From positions 12,135,001-12,199,000 of the forward strand of contig OZ023192.1 in assembly GCA_963995505.1 (NCBI GenBank): DNA of 64,000 nt. Direction: 5' to 3'. Each line of letters begins with the position of its first letter. The first letter of the stretch is position 1. The stretch comes from Hypericum androsaemum (lineage: Eukaryota > Streptophyta > Magnoliopsida > Malpighiales > Hypericaceae). Below the pieces are notes generated by a model. The model was not told the origin of the DNA and made no database searches. It worked only from the letters and a program-made list of their open reading frames with translations. This document shows, piece after piece, positions 45,510 through 58,104 of this stretch. The position numbers were made by a program, and so were the translations under genes.

Positions 45510-46292
45510 AAGATGTCGTCTTTTCTCATATTTATAGTGAGGAGAAGCTGAAAAAGTTTAGTGAAAGCCATATTAAAGAATTTAGCTTATACTTCATATT
45601 CAATGTTAACACGGCCGCAAAAAAAATTTGAGAAGAAAGAAAGAAAAATCATATTTTTAGGTGAATTAAGTTATTGACTTGATTATGTGAGATGATATCT
45701 TTGGGACAAAAAATATTACTTCAAATAGATTATCAGAGTTTAATATTTACTTTCAAAATGATTAAAATTTAGCTTTGGTCACTTAATATATACACACCAA
45801 CAGATTACTTTGTCTGTTTTCCAGTTATCAAAATCGATAAATTATAGTTATTTTTTCTTTATATTTAATTTATCAAAATTTTTGGCAAATAATATTATTC
45901 AAATATTTAACTGATTGAGATATTTTGTTACAATACGATGACAATTACGATGATCATTTGAAACCGATTAAAAAGATGAATGATCGGATAAATATTATGA
46001 AACAAGAAGTATAACAAACAACTATCTTTAAAAAAATCAAACTAATATTCTAAAATATTATTTTAAAATATATAAAATTTATGTATTTATTAAAAAGTAT
46101 TGTAAATAATGACAAAAATTTAACACTAAAATTTTTTTTAATGATAATTACGTGTATGCCCTGGACGATCATTAACTCCTCTCTTTCTCACACCCCCTTA
46201 TTTTTTAGGGCCTTAACAAATAACAAGTTCATGCCAAACTTGGAGTAAGCGATTGCGACTTTCCACTAGATGAATCTTGGTCCATCTTACTA
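45510..46292. other. Intergenic AT-rich DNA
   Basis: Nothing recognised. Confidence 0.55.
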
Positions 46293-46719
46293 ATATTTGT
46301 TGATAAGATATTAGTAAATTATAATTTTAACACGAGTATATATAAAGTATAAGCAATATAAAAGATGAGATTTAGAGAATGCTCAAGATCACACTTGGGG
46401 CTAAGTGTGGTATACTGTCTTCTTCAAGGTAGAAGTTTTGGATTGAGTTCCTTCTCTCCCTGGGTTAGGGTTTTTGTCTCTCTCGAGAGTAGCCGTCCCT
46501 GTAATAGGGTTTCTTCCAAATATCATCCATTTTCTTCCGATTCCTTCCAAAATCCACCAAATAAACACCAAAAAATCCACTAAAGTGTGAGGTAGAATCT
46601 GATCTCAAGGGCTGCTACCTAAAAGCTACGTAATTCCTAATTTCTGTGGCTCAAGGTACTCCCTCTTCCCGATTCCCCTCCCTCAAGATTTCACTCACAC
46701 AATCGATCTCTGGCTTTTA

Positions 46720-48685
46720 GTGAAGTTTAATAGGTTAGGTTTCCTGGATGGTCTAGGTTGTTGGGTTCAGGTAGAGTCCTTTAGGTTCCTTGGGTCAGGA
46801 GGTGAGTGGGTTTTCGGAGGCACAGTGAAGAAGGGGAGTGGCTGTGAGATGGAGGCGGGTGACGGAGGGACAAACCACTCATCCCGCTACTCCGATGATG
46901 GAGCTGGGGCTCGGAGCTGGGGGAAGCGGGTAGTGATTCCAGGTGAACTGCAAGAACCCTGGAAGACTCTCTTGGCGGGTTTTGATTCTAGCGATGGAGG
47001 AAGCAACAAGACTCTTTCTGGGGGCAACAAGATGGTGGTATGTGGCTCTGGAGAGAGGGGCGAGCCGAGTAATAGCGGGAGTGGTGAGGTTCAGCTTTGT
47101 GGAGGAGAAGATAACACTGTGATAAGCAAGGCTGATGCATCTGAAAGGAGGGCTGACGAATCTGACCCACTCGAGTTACCTTTCCTCCTATCTGACCTCT
47201 CAATCACAGAGGATAAAGGATCCATGGTGAGTACTGTATGGACTGAGAAGAATATCAATGCTCAAGCGTTTATGACTATGATGAAAATTCTCTGGAATTC
47301 CCGACATGGTATGATCATTACTGAAGTAGGATCAAACAAATTCTTATTCGCGTTCAACGATCGAAAGGAGATGATAAAGGTACTGAGAGATCAGCCCTGG
47401 CACTTTGACCGACATGCAGTGTTATTACAAGAAGTTAAGGCGACGGATCAACCTTCGATCATACAGCTATACTGGCTTCCGATATGGGTCCAGGGGAAGG
47501 ACCTTCCGCTGGGGGGATACACACTAATGATGGCAAAGGCTTAGGGGGACTTCATTGGATCATTCATGGAATGGGATGACTCTACTAACCATAAAGGGAA
47601 ACACCTCCAGCTCCGAGCTCTCATTGATGTACGGTCCCCTCTACCACACACCAAACTTCTACATTTTAGGGAAGGATTGACTGTCACAGTTTACTCAAGT
47701 ACGAACAGATTCTTTCCTTCTACTTTTGTTGTGGCACCTTGGGGCATATTGAGAAAAATTGTGAGATGGCTCCACCAGATGATGCTCCCCCCTATCTGCC
47801 GAATCCTATGGAGCATGGATGAAAGCCTCTCTGTACAAACCTAGGCAAGTCGTGGTGACTCCTACCGCCCGTGCAGGCCACCAGCAACCTGTCCAACGTC
47901 AGCTAGCTATGGGTCGGGATCAAGATGTGCTTTCTCCGGACCTACCTCTCCACATGATGCTAACCACACCTTTGACTAAAGAAGACATAGAAGTCATCCG
48001 AGTGGGCCTCCCTTCAGCAGCTACTGCTCCCAGCGAGACCAACCATGCCAAGACACCTATAAGGGAATATCAGAAGCTACCCAATCACCCTCACCCTAGC
48101 CATCCATCCACTGCCATCACTATCACAGATACTGACATGACCCCTACCACCCAAACCAGGCCTACTCATACCAACAAATACGTTCCACCCCAGCTTCGCC
48201 ATCCAAATACCGTTTCCTTCCCACCTATTACCTCACCAGCCGTGATTACCAGCCCTGATATGGACATGTATCACACTAAACCAAAGCCTACCCCCCCTCC
48301 CCCAACCAACAATGGCCTAATTACTACCCCATCGCCCCCCCTCATATCTGTTGAATCCTCCTTACCACCACAAACATATTCCCACACTCCAAACAAACAG
48401 CCAGATAACATCACCCCTCTTTTAGCTGAGGAGGAAACCCAGAATATTGCTATAATATCTGTCGATGACATCCCTCTTGGAAGGTGGAAGAAACAAGCTA
48501 GAAAGGAAAACTCTTTTGGGGATGTGACAATGTCAAACACTGAGATGGTGAAACTGGGCAAAAGACAAGAATCAAAAATTGATTTATCAGAGATTCAAGT
48601 TAGCAAGCGCCATGCATCTACTTTCGAGAATCCCATCGACCCAACTATATCGGCGGAGGCTGAAATTCAGCCTCGTCGGTTATAA
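46720..48685 (+). pseudogene. LINE ORF1 (DUF4283 and CCHC zinc knuckle), broken
   Basis: A probable start is 46849 (MEAGDGGTNHS) or upstream 46720. Residues from about 47250 match the DUF4283 domain (ILWNSRHGMIITEVGSNKF, PWHFDRHAVLL). A TAG at 47542-47544 interrupts it, and one frameshift precedes the CCHC knuckle CCGTLGHIEKNC (about 47730-47765); a second shift follows before YGAWMKASLYKPRQ. The remaining part is Pro/Thr-rich and low in conservation, ending at TAA 48683-48685. In LINEs this protein coats the RNA and accompanies ORF2 to the target. Confidence 0.85.
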
Positions 48686-48687
48686 TG
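48683..48687 (+). promoter_or_regulatory. UAAUG stop-start overlap between LINE ORF1 and ORF2
   Basis: The ORF1 stop TAA and the ORF2 start ATG share one A (TAATG). The ORF2 start is right because MNLLCWNCRGLGNP is the normal N-terminus of plant LINE endonucleases. UAAUG overlaps are known to support coupled reinitiation in some non-LTR elements. Confidence 0.75.
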
Positions 48688-50823
48688 AATCTCCTCTGTT
48701 GGAACTGTCGCGGATTGGGAAATCCTGAGGCAGTTCAAGAGCTTAGCAGGCTAGCTAAAGCTTGCAATCCCCAAATTATCTTTCTCTCGGAGACTAAACT
48801 CCATGAAAAAGAAGTAGAGTGTTTGAAGTGGAAACTAGGTTTCGAATGTGGAGTCTTTATATCTTGTTTGGGTGCGGGGCGGACCCGAAGTGGTGGTCTT
48901 GCACTGTTATGGAGACGCAAGATCGTGATAAATCTGTTATCTCTTTTGAGGAACCATGTAGATGTCGAGGTGGGAGATGAGGAGAAATTGTGGTTTACGG
49001 GCTTTTATGGCTGGCTGGACACAAGGGATAAAAGCCAATCTTGGGACTTGTTACGCACACTAAAGGTAGAATCTCTGCTAGCATGGCTCTGTGGTGGTGA
49101 TTTTAACGAGATTCTGTCAAATTTGGAAAAGCTTGGTGGGAATTTAGTCTCAAATGCTCGGCTGGAAGACTTCTACTCTGCAGTTCAGACTTGTGAATTC
49201 AAAGAGGTGCCGCAATCTGGCCTCCCTTTTACTTGGACCAACTGCAGGGAAGATGATGGCCATATTGAGAGTAAATTGGATAGATACTTTGCCACTCCGG
49301 ATTGGTTTCAGCAGTTTCCCATCTCTAGCTCAGATGCCCGCATTAGGGCTTGCTCCAACCATAGTCCTATATGTTGTTACATATGGAGAACAGAGGTTCA
49401 GGTCACCCAACGTCGATTCCACTTTGAAGCCATATGGCTAAGGGATGCCAATGTCGAGAGCATAGTTAAGGAGAGATGGAGAGCTGGTTACTCGGGCCCG
49501 ACTATCTCTGATACGTTACAAAGTTATGCTAAAAATCTGCAGCGTTGGGACCGTGACTCTTTTGGAAACGTGAGGCGGGAAACACGAAAGATCGAGAAAG
49601 AAATTTATGACATCCAAAAGAACTGTAGGAATGTTGAAAGTCAACAAAAACTGAAGGAATGTCTGCGAAAGAGGGAGGAGTTGTATCGTAGTGAGGAAAC
49701 TTTGTAGGCATAAAGGTCTTGGGTAGATTGCCTCAAGGAAGGTGATCGAAATATCAGCTTCTTTCACAAAAAGGCGAGTCATAAGCACTCGAGGAACTGG
49801 GTAGAGGAGATTAAGGATGAAGAGGGAGGAGTGATTCAGGATTTGGGTGGGGTCCAGGAAACCTTTAGGACCTATTATTCATCACTATTTTCCTCTTCTG
49901 GTTGTGTGCAGGTTGATGATATTACTAGTAAGGTTGAGCCAAAGGTGACTTCAGAGATGAATGCCCTGCTGTCCGAGTCCTATACAAGAGACGATATTGA
50001 ACTTGCTCTAAAGCAGATGCACCAAACAAAAACCCCAGACCCTGATGGCATGCCTCCACTTTTCTTTCAAAAGTTCTGGCCAGTGGTGAGAGATGATGTA
50101 ATACAAACTACTCTAGCAGTGCTAAACAATAGGCTTGATCCGGGTTTTCTGAACCAGACCATTATTACACTCATACCAAAAGTGAAAAAGCCAGTACTAT
50201 GCTCTGAATTCAGACCTATTGGTCTGTGTAATGTGATTATGAAGCTTATTACCAAAGCTATTTCTAATAGACTGAAGAGTTTCCTGGCCGATATTATTCA
50301 TGAGAATCAGGGAGCTTTTGTTCCAGGCTGGCTTATCTCAGATAACTCTATTATAGCCTTTGAGATCTTTCACTATCTGAAGAAGAAGAGGAAAGGAAAG
50401 GGAGGTACTGTGCTTTAAAGTTAGACATGATGAAGGCATATGATCATATCGAGTGGCCATCTTGTTAATGATTTCTGCACATCAGCCACCCCACCTTACT
50501 GGAGGCTCTTGGTATCAAGCACGCCATTGAACAGGAATTCTTCTCTGGCACTAGACGAGCCATCTTTGAATCTGATTGTCAACCAGTTGTGCTAGCTTTG
50601 AATCACTCAACGGAGGAAAGAAGTGACCTCTCTATGATCATTGAGGACTGTAGGACAATGGCTGTAAGTCTGGAAGATTACCGCTTCATATTCACTCGTC
50701 GCAAAGCCAATATGGTTGCTCATCATTATACTAAGCACTACTTTTTCTCTTCGTCTGATTTTCTTTTGTGTAATGCTCCTACTGCTGAGCTACGTTCCAT
50801 TATGGATCTTGACTTGATGTAAT
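48685..50823 (+). pseudogene. LINE ORF2: endonuclease, partial RT, RNase H-like tail
   Basis: 48685-49707 is an open endonuclease (exonuclease/endonuclease/phosphatase fold): WNCRGLGNPEAV, FLSETKLHE, CGGDFNEIL, FTWTNCREDDGH, CSNHSPI. Two in-frame stops (TAG, TAA near 49706-49715) replace the usual WRQR-type text. RT then runs from EGDRNISFFHKKAS through ELALKQMHQTKTPDPDGMPP and FRPIGLCN, shifts frame near 50418 before LKLDMMKAYDHIEW, and is then deleted at about 50455. The C-terminal RNase H-like part (IFESDCQPVVLALNHS, RRKANMVAHH) follows to 50822. The FADD catalytic region of RT is absent, so it is inactive. Confidence 0.9.
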
Positions 50824-52191
50824 GTGCTTCTCTCTGAATGAATTCAGTTGTTTCTCTAAAAAAAAGGTAGAAGTTTTAGATTCAATTCTGGACGAGACCA
50901 CAGTAAACCGTGTGTCCTTAAACTCTTATTACCCACCTATATGCTTCAAGCCTCTGTGGGTAAGAGAGTTTCCAAGGTACAATGCTCAATTTCAAACCTT
51001 TGGTGGTGTAGAACTCTGACACTTATGCAAATGAGAAATGCTATGCAAAGGAGGAAGGAATGGAGAGCTCAAGGAAGAGTGTAAGCTAGGGGTGATTTGG
51101 AATGGAGGAGGAGGGCTCCTTTTATAGGAAGCCTAGGCCTCCAACACTCAAATCCGTATTAACTCTGGCCATTAACTAGCCCATTAAATTGATGAGTAAA
51201 TGGGTGGTTACCAGACTATAAAAACTCCATATTAACTTAGCAGTTACCCTCATTAAGTTAGCCCAAATTTAATTTCAAAAATTCAAAATTTAAATTCAAA
51301 TGCCAACTAGGAGAAGAAGGTTCTAGAGCGTGAGCTTGTCCAAGAGGAAGCCCAATAGATTTTGGGCCAAAAATTACGTCAATAGGTCCGGCCCAGTTCT
51401 AAAAAGATAAGGCCTTAGAACCTGGAACAATTCCCACAAACCTACAATCCTGCAACCCGCAATCATACCACCTTTAAGCCAATTTTTATTCACACCGAGA
51501 ATTGATTTTTCTCGCAAGTGTACTTGGGCCCAAAGCCCAATACACTCGCTTGTCTTGGGCCGTCTCTTCCTTGGTTATAAAACTAATTCTCCAACAATCC
51601 CCCACATGAATGCAAAATGGCTTATATGACATGAGTCGACCAATGCTACATACAACTTGGAGTTCAGCGAGAATTTGTTGCATCAGGAAAGGTAGTTGAA
51701 AGCCTTGAACCTTCCTTAGTGAAATACCTTCGGATATACTTGCCAACCAGTGGACGCGATACCTTGAACTGTTCGGCATTTTGTGTATACCAAGACAAAG
51801 GTACTCACACAACTCATTCTCAAACCACTATTTGGTTCTTTTGTTGTGTCCATTTTGGCCCTGGACTGCCTTGGAAACTTCATCGAATGCTTTAGAGATT
51901 TAGCCCTTAACTCATCTCATAGAAGCGGCCCCTTCATATTCGATATAAGTGATCTCTTATAAGGAGTATCCTACCATACCTCACTTATATATACTCAAAG
52001 TACAAGGATCATTAAAAGCTTAAAAGCTTAACCTTCCTATGGATAGGTCTATCACTCTTTCATCATAGGAATAGGTAGGAAACTCAATTTTCTGAGCACT
52101 TTGTTCGACCCTACCCTCACAATTCGGTTGTCCCATTGAACCTGCAGATCGAGGTTTACGATCTAGGTTGGGTTGCCATCATGGGTTCAGT

Positions 52192-55100
52192 TCATTTCGT
52201 GGGCTTTAATCTCATTTCCCTCGATGATACCTCAACTTGGTCTCTCGTTAGACCTTTAGTTAATGGATCCGCGATGTTCTCTTTTGATTTTACATAGTCT
52301 AAAGATATCACACCCATTCTCAATAACGTTCTCAAGGATTTATGTCTACGACGTATGTGTCTAGACTTTCTATTATACATATTATTTTGTGCTCTTCCAA
52401 TAGCTGATTAACTATCACAGTGCACGCTAATGGGAGGCAATGGTTTTGACCACATCGGGATGTCCTCCTAGAAACATCAGAGCCAATCCGCCTCTTCAGC
52501 TGCTAGATCCAACACTATGAATTCTGATTCCATAGTTGATCTAGCAATGCAAATTTGTTTGCATGATCTCCACGAGACCGCAGCTCCTCCAATTGTAATA
52601 AATATCCGATCGTGGATTTTATATTCTTGGAGTCCAAGATCCAGTTCACGTCCGAATACCCTTCCAGAACGGCTGGATGTCTCGTATAGTGTAATCCATA
52701 GTTAGCAGTGTACCTTAGGTATCTAAGGACTCTAACTATCACTTTCCAATGTTCATCATTGGGATTACTCGTATATCTCGATAATCTGTTTACCGAGTTT
52801 GTAATATCTGGTCTAGTACAATCCATGAGGTACATTAGACTGCCTATAACTCTAGAATAATCTAGTTGTCGTACTCTCTCTTCGCGATTCTTGCAGAGAC
52901 TTGACACCACTTCCATAGGAGTTCTCGCAATTACATTGCTATCCTTATCGAATTTGTCAAGTATCTTTTTGACATAGTGACCTTGGGAAAGCGCGTAACC
53001 TTCTGAAGTCTTGGTGATTTTCATCCCAAGTATTACATCAGCTTGTCCCAAGTCTTTCATGTCAAAATTTTGCGACAACATTCTCTTGGTAATTTTGATA
53101 TCATCATTACTACTTACGATCAACATGTCATCTACGTAGAGACATACTATCACATAGTCGTTATCATATCCTTTCACGTAGATATACTTATCACATTGGT
53201 TTATCTGAAACCTGTTAGATAGCATTACACTATCAAACTTTTCGTGCCATTGTTTGTTTGCTTATTTTAGTCCATACAAGGATTTTACAAGTTTACACAC
53301 CTTATGTTCTTTACCTGAAATCACAAACCCTTCGGGTTGTTCTATGTAAATCTCCTCTTCCAAATCTCCATTAAGGAAGGCCGTCTTTACATCCATTTGA
53401 TGGATCTCTAGGTTAAACAAAGTCGCTAAGGCTATGACTAATCTAACAGATATTTTCCTAGAGACAGGAGCATATGTCTCGAAATAATCAACACCCTCAG
53501 TTTGCTTGTAGCCTTTAACAACAAGTCTTGCCTTGTACTTATCCATTGTACCATCAGGCTTCATCTTTTTTTTGAAGACCCACTAATGGCCTAGTGGTTT
53601 ATTACCCAGAGGTAGATCTACTAGTTTCCAAGTGTGATTATGTAAGATAGACTCTATCTCACTCGACTCATGTTTGAGTTTGTTGTAGGTTACTGGATCC
53701 TTTTCTAACAGATACGTTAGGAAATCTGACCCGAAGGACTTTTTTTTCCTAGCCCTTTTCCCGCGTCTAGGTTTTTCAACTTCATCTTGAGGTTCCTCTC
53801 CCCCCACATTGCTCCCACTTTTGTCAACTTGACGGTCAACTCCAGTTCGAGCTTTGTGAGGAAAGATTTCCTCGAAGAATGAAGCATCCCTAGCTTCAAT
53901 GATAGTATTTACGTAGACATCAGAGTTATCTGACTTGTGTACCAGGAATCGATATGCAGCACTATTCTGTTCATAACTGATAAACACACAATCCACCATC
54001 TTGCGTCCTATCTTTATCCTTTTAGGAGGTGGAATTGAAACCTTAGCAAGATATCCCCAAACCTTTAAGAATTAGTAGCTAGGTGCATGACCTTTCCCAA
54101 ATTCATAAGGTATTTTATCCAACTTTTTGTGCGGTACCCTATCGAGCATATAGTTGGCCGAAGGCACTGCTTCCCCAACAACTTGGAAGATTTTTGATCT
54201 TCTTTCCAAGTTGGTTTTCGACTTCATTCTTATAGTGAATGATAAATCTATTATTTTGTCTTTACTTCTCATCAAGTAGACATAGCAATCTCTTGTACAA
54301 TCATCGATCAAGTCTCGCACTTGTATTATCGATGTTGACTTGGGTAATAGGTTTAGTGACATAAGCCTTTGTAAAGACTTATAATTCACATGACCTAATC
54401 CACCACTCCACAATTATAATGGCTCACGAGAAAATATAAAATTTGCATTCTCCCCAGCATTCACTACAAATGTACTAGTGCTAACCTCACAGGTCGCACT
54501 TCTATCAATCTAAGTATTCGACTTTGCCTTAGAGGCTAAAGTCATTTCACTCATTTTGAAAATATTGGTCAAAAATAATCTTTGCCAATAGAATGCCTTT
54601 CAACAGAATGACTTTTTCCAACTCAAACACAAGTTGAAAGTCTTTCTTGTCGAGCACAGCTCCAGAGATAAGATTCTTCCAAATCTCAGGTACATGTAAC
54701 ACATCGGTCAGCTCTTGTTCGAGGTTACCTTGAGCAAAACCATCTCTTGCCTTCAATCTTGGATACTTCTGATATTTATGTGTAGCAATTCTCATCATCC
54801 ACTAGTTGATAGGTCTTGATCATCTATTTGTTCGCACAAATGTGGCGTGTGGCCCCCGTGTCCATCCACCAACAAAATTTACCTCGACACAAGACCATGA
54901 GGTTCATGTCATCAAGGTCGAAGCTCAAGTTTGTCTCATTAGCATGAGCATGCTTCTTGTTCTTGCCCTCAACGGCATGACATTTGTAGCAACCTTTAGC
55001 AACTATGCCATTTGGTTTGTATTTAACCTTTTGGTTATCTTGCTCGATATGCAACCTTCTCAAAAGGTCCTCGAGACTCATCATCTTTCTCTTGTATTTG

Positions 55101-55267
55101 AGGTGCATCTTAAAATCCTTCCAAGATGGTGATAATCTTTCAATCACCATCACCACTTGGAAGACATCACAGATAAGAGTCTTATGAAGATCTCTAACAT
55201 TCTCCCCGGGTTTACTCTCTTTGAGATACCGGGTAAAGTTCAATGTAGTCAAGAAGAGCATCATCAT
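52192..55267 (-). pseudogene. Copia-III gag-pol remnant
   Basis: From right to left: gag core fragment with an internal deletion (MMMLFLTTLNFTRYLKESKP then MVIERLSPSWKDFKMHLKYK), knuckle remnant CYKCHAVEGKNK, protease WWMDTGATRHICANK (about 54826-54875), a decayed integrase, then RT with KTAFLNGDLEEEIYIEQPEG (about 53350-53400) and [12 protein letters not shown] (about 53110-53145), and RNase H with GYSDVNW and SRHIRRRHKSLR. Several stops and at least one large loss in integrase; not functional. A TAA follows SLYGLK at 53262, the same codon that is a stop in Copia-II. Confidence 0.88.
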
Positions 55268-56608
55268 TTATTGCCACCTCTTGAAACTACTACCCTTAAA
55301 CTTTTCTGGATTCTCAAATTGAGAAAACGATAGTAGGTTTCTCAGAACAGACATCACTACCTCATCGTCGTTAGCCTTCAAAACTGGAACCTCAGCGTTC
55401 ATATTGTGATATATATTTATCTCAACCATATATATCACAAATATATATCAATAAATATGAACAACTTGTCAAATTAAAGACATGAGTACAACATCAGAAA
55501 ATTGGGTCTAATATTAGAGTATCAACTCTCCTTTAGCAAATTTAACAAAAGCCCCACTAGGTCAAACCCAATAAGTATTATTTCAATAACAAATCAAATT
55601 ATCTGATATGTTAATTCAACTCTCCACGATGTGTGCACTAGATCAGATAAGAATTTAATTTGTAATACTAAATGGACCCCATCGAATAATATGGATAACC
55701 GAAGGCACCGAACTATTTAGATCATTCCCCTATAATCCACGAACAATATGATACTGGACACATTGTCCAACGTTTATGACCCCGTCGAATTAATAGCTCA
55801 GTCCAACATTTTTTTTCCTTAATCTTTTGTAACGTAGATCAATAGGTTAATTAATCTAAATATAAAACATAAATATATATCATGCAAAGGAGGTCATGTG
55901 GACGAGCGTTATATCCCACAATTTAAGTAAACCCTAATAATATTTTCCGCTGTAACGTTTGCAGCAGGTGAACACAAACAATTAACAGTTTCAGGCTATT
56001 ATTAATCACACTAACAGTTGACTATTGAGTATGAAACAATTAATTAGAACTCTAGTACTTAAAAATTTCCTGTCTCCACACAGAAACAAACGGTAGCACT
56101 AATTTTAGCACATAACGTTAGTGAACCATAATTTAAATAATGGCAGTTTCACGATTCGTAACAATAATAGGTGAACTAATTTCACACTTGATTAGACAAA
56201 TTTAATATTCTTGTCGCTTCGTGGCAGTAAGCTCATGCAATTTAACCTCAAGACATTTTTTTCTCTATTATTTAATTGCGACAACAACGAAACAACAATC
56301 AATTATTTTAATCGAAGTTATAACAGAAAAACATTTTTGATTCTATTTCCTCACGGTATACTATTTAAGCTCAAATAAACCTTTTCAAATTATTAGCTAA
56401 CTTTTCCAATATTTAATCTCTTTGTGTTTCCAATTCTGTAATAGCAAGTGAACAAAGAAGCATTACAGTAGCACTAGTGTAGCACGGAACCATGTTTTAT
56501 CAATTAGCAACGACAACGAGAGCATAATATAACGTGAACAAACACTTCTCGATAGAAGCGATAAAACATGTACGATTAACAAACTAATTTACTAATATTT
56601 TAAAAACC
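55268..56608 (-). other. Copia-III gag start remnant and leader
   Basis: Traces of an N-terminal gag may remain at 55268-55400; the rest is AT-rich leader between primer region and gag with no open frame recognised. Confidence 0.5.
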
Positions 56609-56623
56609 TAATAAGAGTTTAAG
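56609..56623 (-). promoter_or_regulatory. Copia-III putative primer site, complementary to its own LTR
   Basis: Next to the 5' LTR end the coding strand reads CTTAAACTCTTATTA. The plus-strand sequence taataagagtttaag (56609-56623) is the exact inverse complement of 56807-56821 in the LTR, 15 of 15, and the LTR copy of that segment is also intact in the other LTR (50917-50931). No TGG-starting tRNA site is present. Confidence 0.5.
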
Positions 56624-56625
56624 AT

Positions 56626-57512
56626 TGTTGGTAAAATATTAGCAAACTATGATTTTAACACGAGTATATATAAAGTATAAGGAATATAAAAAATGAGGTT
56701 TAGAGAATGCTCATGATCACACTTGAGACTAAGTGTAGTATACTGTCTTCTTCAAGGTAAAAATTTTGAATTCAATCCTGGACGAGTCCACAGTAAAACG
56801 TGTGCCCTTAAACTCTTATTACCCGCCTATATGCTTCAGGCCTCCGTGGGTAAGAGAGTTCCCAAGGTACAACGCCCAATCACGTGTACGAAAGGAAGTA
56901 CTTTGACACACCTTTCGAACTTTTGGTAGTGTAGAACTCTGACACTTATGCAAATGAGAAATGCTATGCAAAGGAGGGATGAATGGAGAGCTCAAGGAAC
57001 TGTGAGCTAGGGGTGATTTGGAATGGAGGAGGGGGGCTCCTATTATAGGAAGCCTAGGCCTCCAACACTCAAATCTGCATTAACTCTGACCATAAACTAG
57101 CCCATTAACTTGGTGAGTAAATGGGTGGTTACCAGACCATACCACATATTAACTTGGCGGTTATTCTCATTAAGTTGGCCCGAATTTAATTTTAAAATTT
57201 TAAAATTTAAATTCAAATGCCAACTAGGAGAAGAAGGTTCTAGAGCGTGGGCTTGTCCAAGAGAAAACCCAATAGATTTTGGGCCGAGAATCGCTTCAAC
57301 AGGTCTGGCCCAGTTCTAATAAGATAAGGCCCTGAAACCTGGAATAATTCCCACAAACTACAATCCTGCAACCCGCAACCATACCACCTTTAAGCCAATT
57401 TTTATTCACACCGAGAATTAATTTTTCTCGCAAGTGTACTTAGGCCCAAAGCCCAATACACTCACTTGTATTGGGCCATCTCTTCCTTGGTTATAAAACT
57501 AATTCTCCAACA
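56626..57512 (-). repeat. Copia-III 5' LTR, 887 bp
   Basis: Plus-strand ends TGTTGGTAAA and CTCCAACA. Colinear with the split left LTR. TATA-like CCTATAATAGG on the coding strand at about 57039-57049. Confidence 0.92.
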
Positions 57513-57984
57513 ATATTTTGTTTTGGTTAAAATGTCGCAAATTACTTCAGAAATTTTCATATCATTTCTAGTTGTTGCGGGAATAAGTGAACAAGTAATC
57601 CGAAACAGATCCGGAGTGATCATCCCAAGGTCGGTTTATACTATGCTAAAGCTAGAGCTAGGCTACGAGCTACGCTAGGCTACGAAAAGGAAAGCAACAA
57701 GATAAGTAAATTAGTTGTGTGTTGTGTTGTTGATGTTCTTCTCCTTTTGACATGCCATCCTTATATAGAGAGTGACTTCGCCCGGCCTCAGTCTTAGAAA
57801 AACCCTAAACCGCCTCCAATATCCAAAACCCTAGGCTGCCTTAACCCTTTCGAACATTCCTTGAAGATCCGGCTCAATTTAGGAAAATATAGACCGACTT
57901 GACCTTCTCGAATTTTCTATGCAAAATCTCATATCAACCCCATCATTGTCCAAAGTAACTCCAAAGTATTCATCCCAGCTACCT
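57513..57984. other. Region with a minus-strand TATA box next to the minisatellite cluster
   Basis: CTCTATATAAGG on the minus strand at 57759-57770, with a CA-rich transcribed-looking stretch to its left and the tandem arrays on its upstream side. It looks like the R/U3 part of an old solo LTR, but I find no second copy or termini. Confidence 0.4.
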
Positions 57985-58085
57985 CTCGAAAGTCCAAAGC
58001 ACCCTATTGGGCTCCTACCTAATGCGCTAAAGTGCCCTCCCGGGCTCCTGACTTAAGGGCCAAAGTGCCCTCCCAGGTTTCCCGC
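57985..58085. repeat. Minisatellite array A (about 35-bp unit)
   Basis: Three imperfect copies of a unit around gccaaagtgccctcccgggc plus a variable tail. Confidence 0.7.
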
Positions 58086-58104
58086 CTTGAGGACCAGAGC
58101 ATCC

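Larger units (their letters stand above)
46445..50863 (+). mobile_element. LINE (plant L1 type) inserted in the Copia-III LTR, internally deleted
   Basis: Flanked by a long target duplication, ggtagaagttttggatt (46428-46444) and ggtagaagttttagatt (50866-50882), and ending in a short poly-A at about 50858-50865, the marks of target-primed insertion. Contains ORF1 with nucleic-acid binding features, ORF2 with apurinic-type endonuclease and N-terminal RT, and an RNase H-like tail. The catalytic part of RT is missing, so the copy is about 4.4 kb. Confidence 0.92.
46298..51596 (-). repeat. Copia-III 3' LTR, split by the LINE
   Basis: Two parts, 46298-46444 and about 50864-51596, together colinear with the 5' LTR. 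Plus-strand ends TGTTGATAAG and CTCCAACA. A good TATA box, CCTATAAAAGG on the coding strand, lies at 51118-51128. Confidence 0.92.
46298..57512 (-). mobile_element. Copia-III: old Ty1/copia element containing a LINE
   Basis: LTRs at 46298-51596 (3', interrupted by the LINE) and 56626-57512 (5', 887 bp), with a perfect target duplication ATATT (46293-46297 and 57513-57517). The coding-strand polypurine tract TGTGGGGGAT abuts the 3' LTR at 51597. The interior is a decayed gag-pol related to Copia-II at the protein level but with a different LTR. LTR copies differ clearly, so the element is older than Copia-I and -II. Confidence 0.93.
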
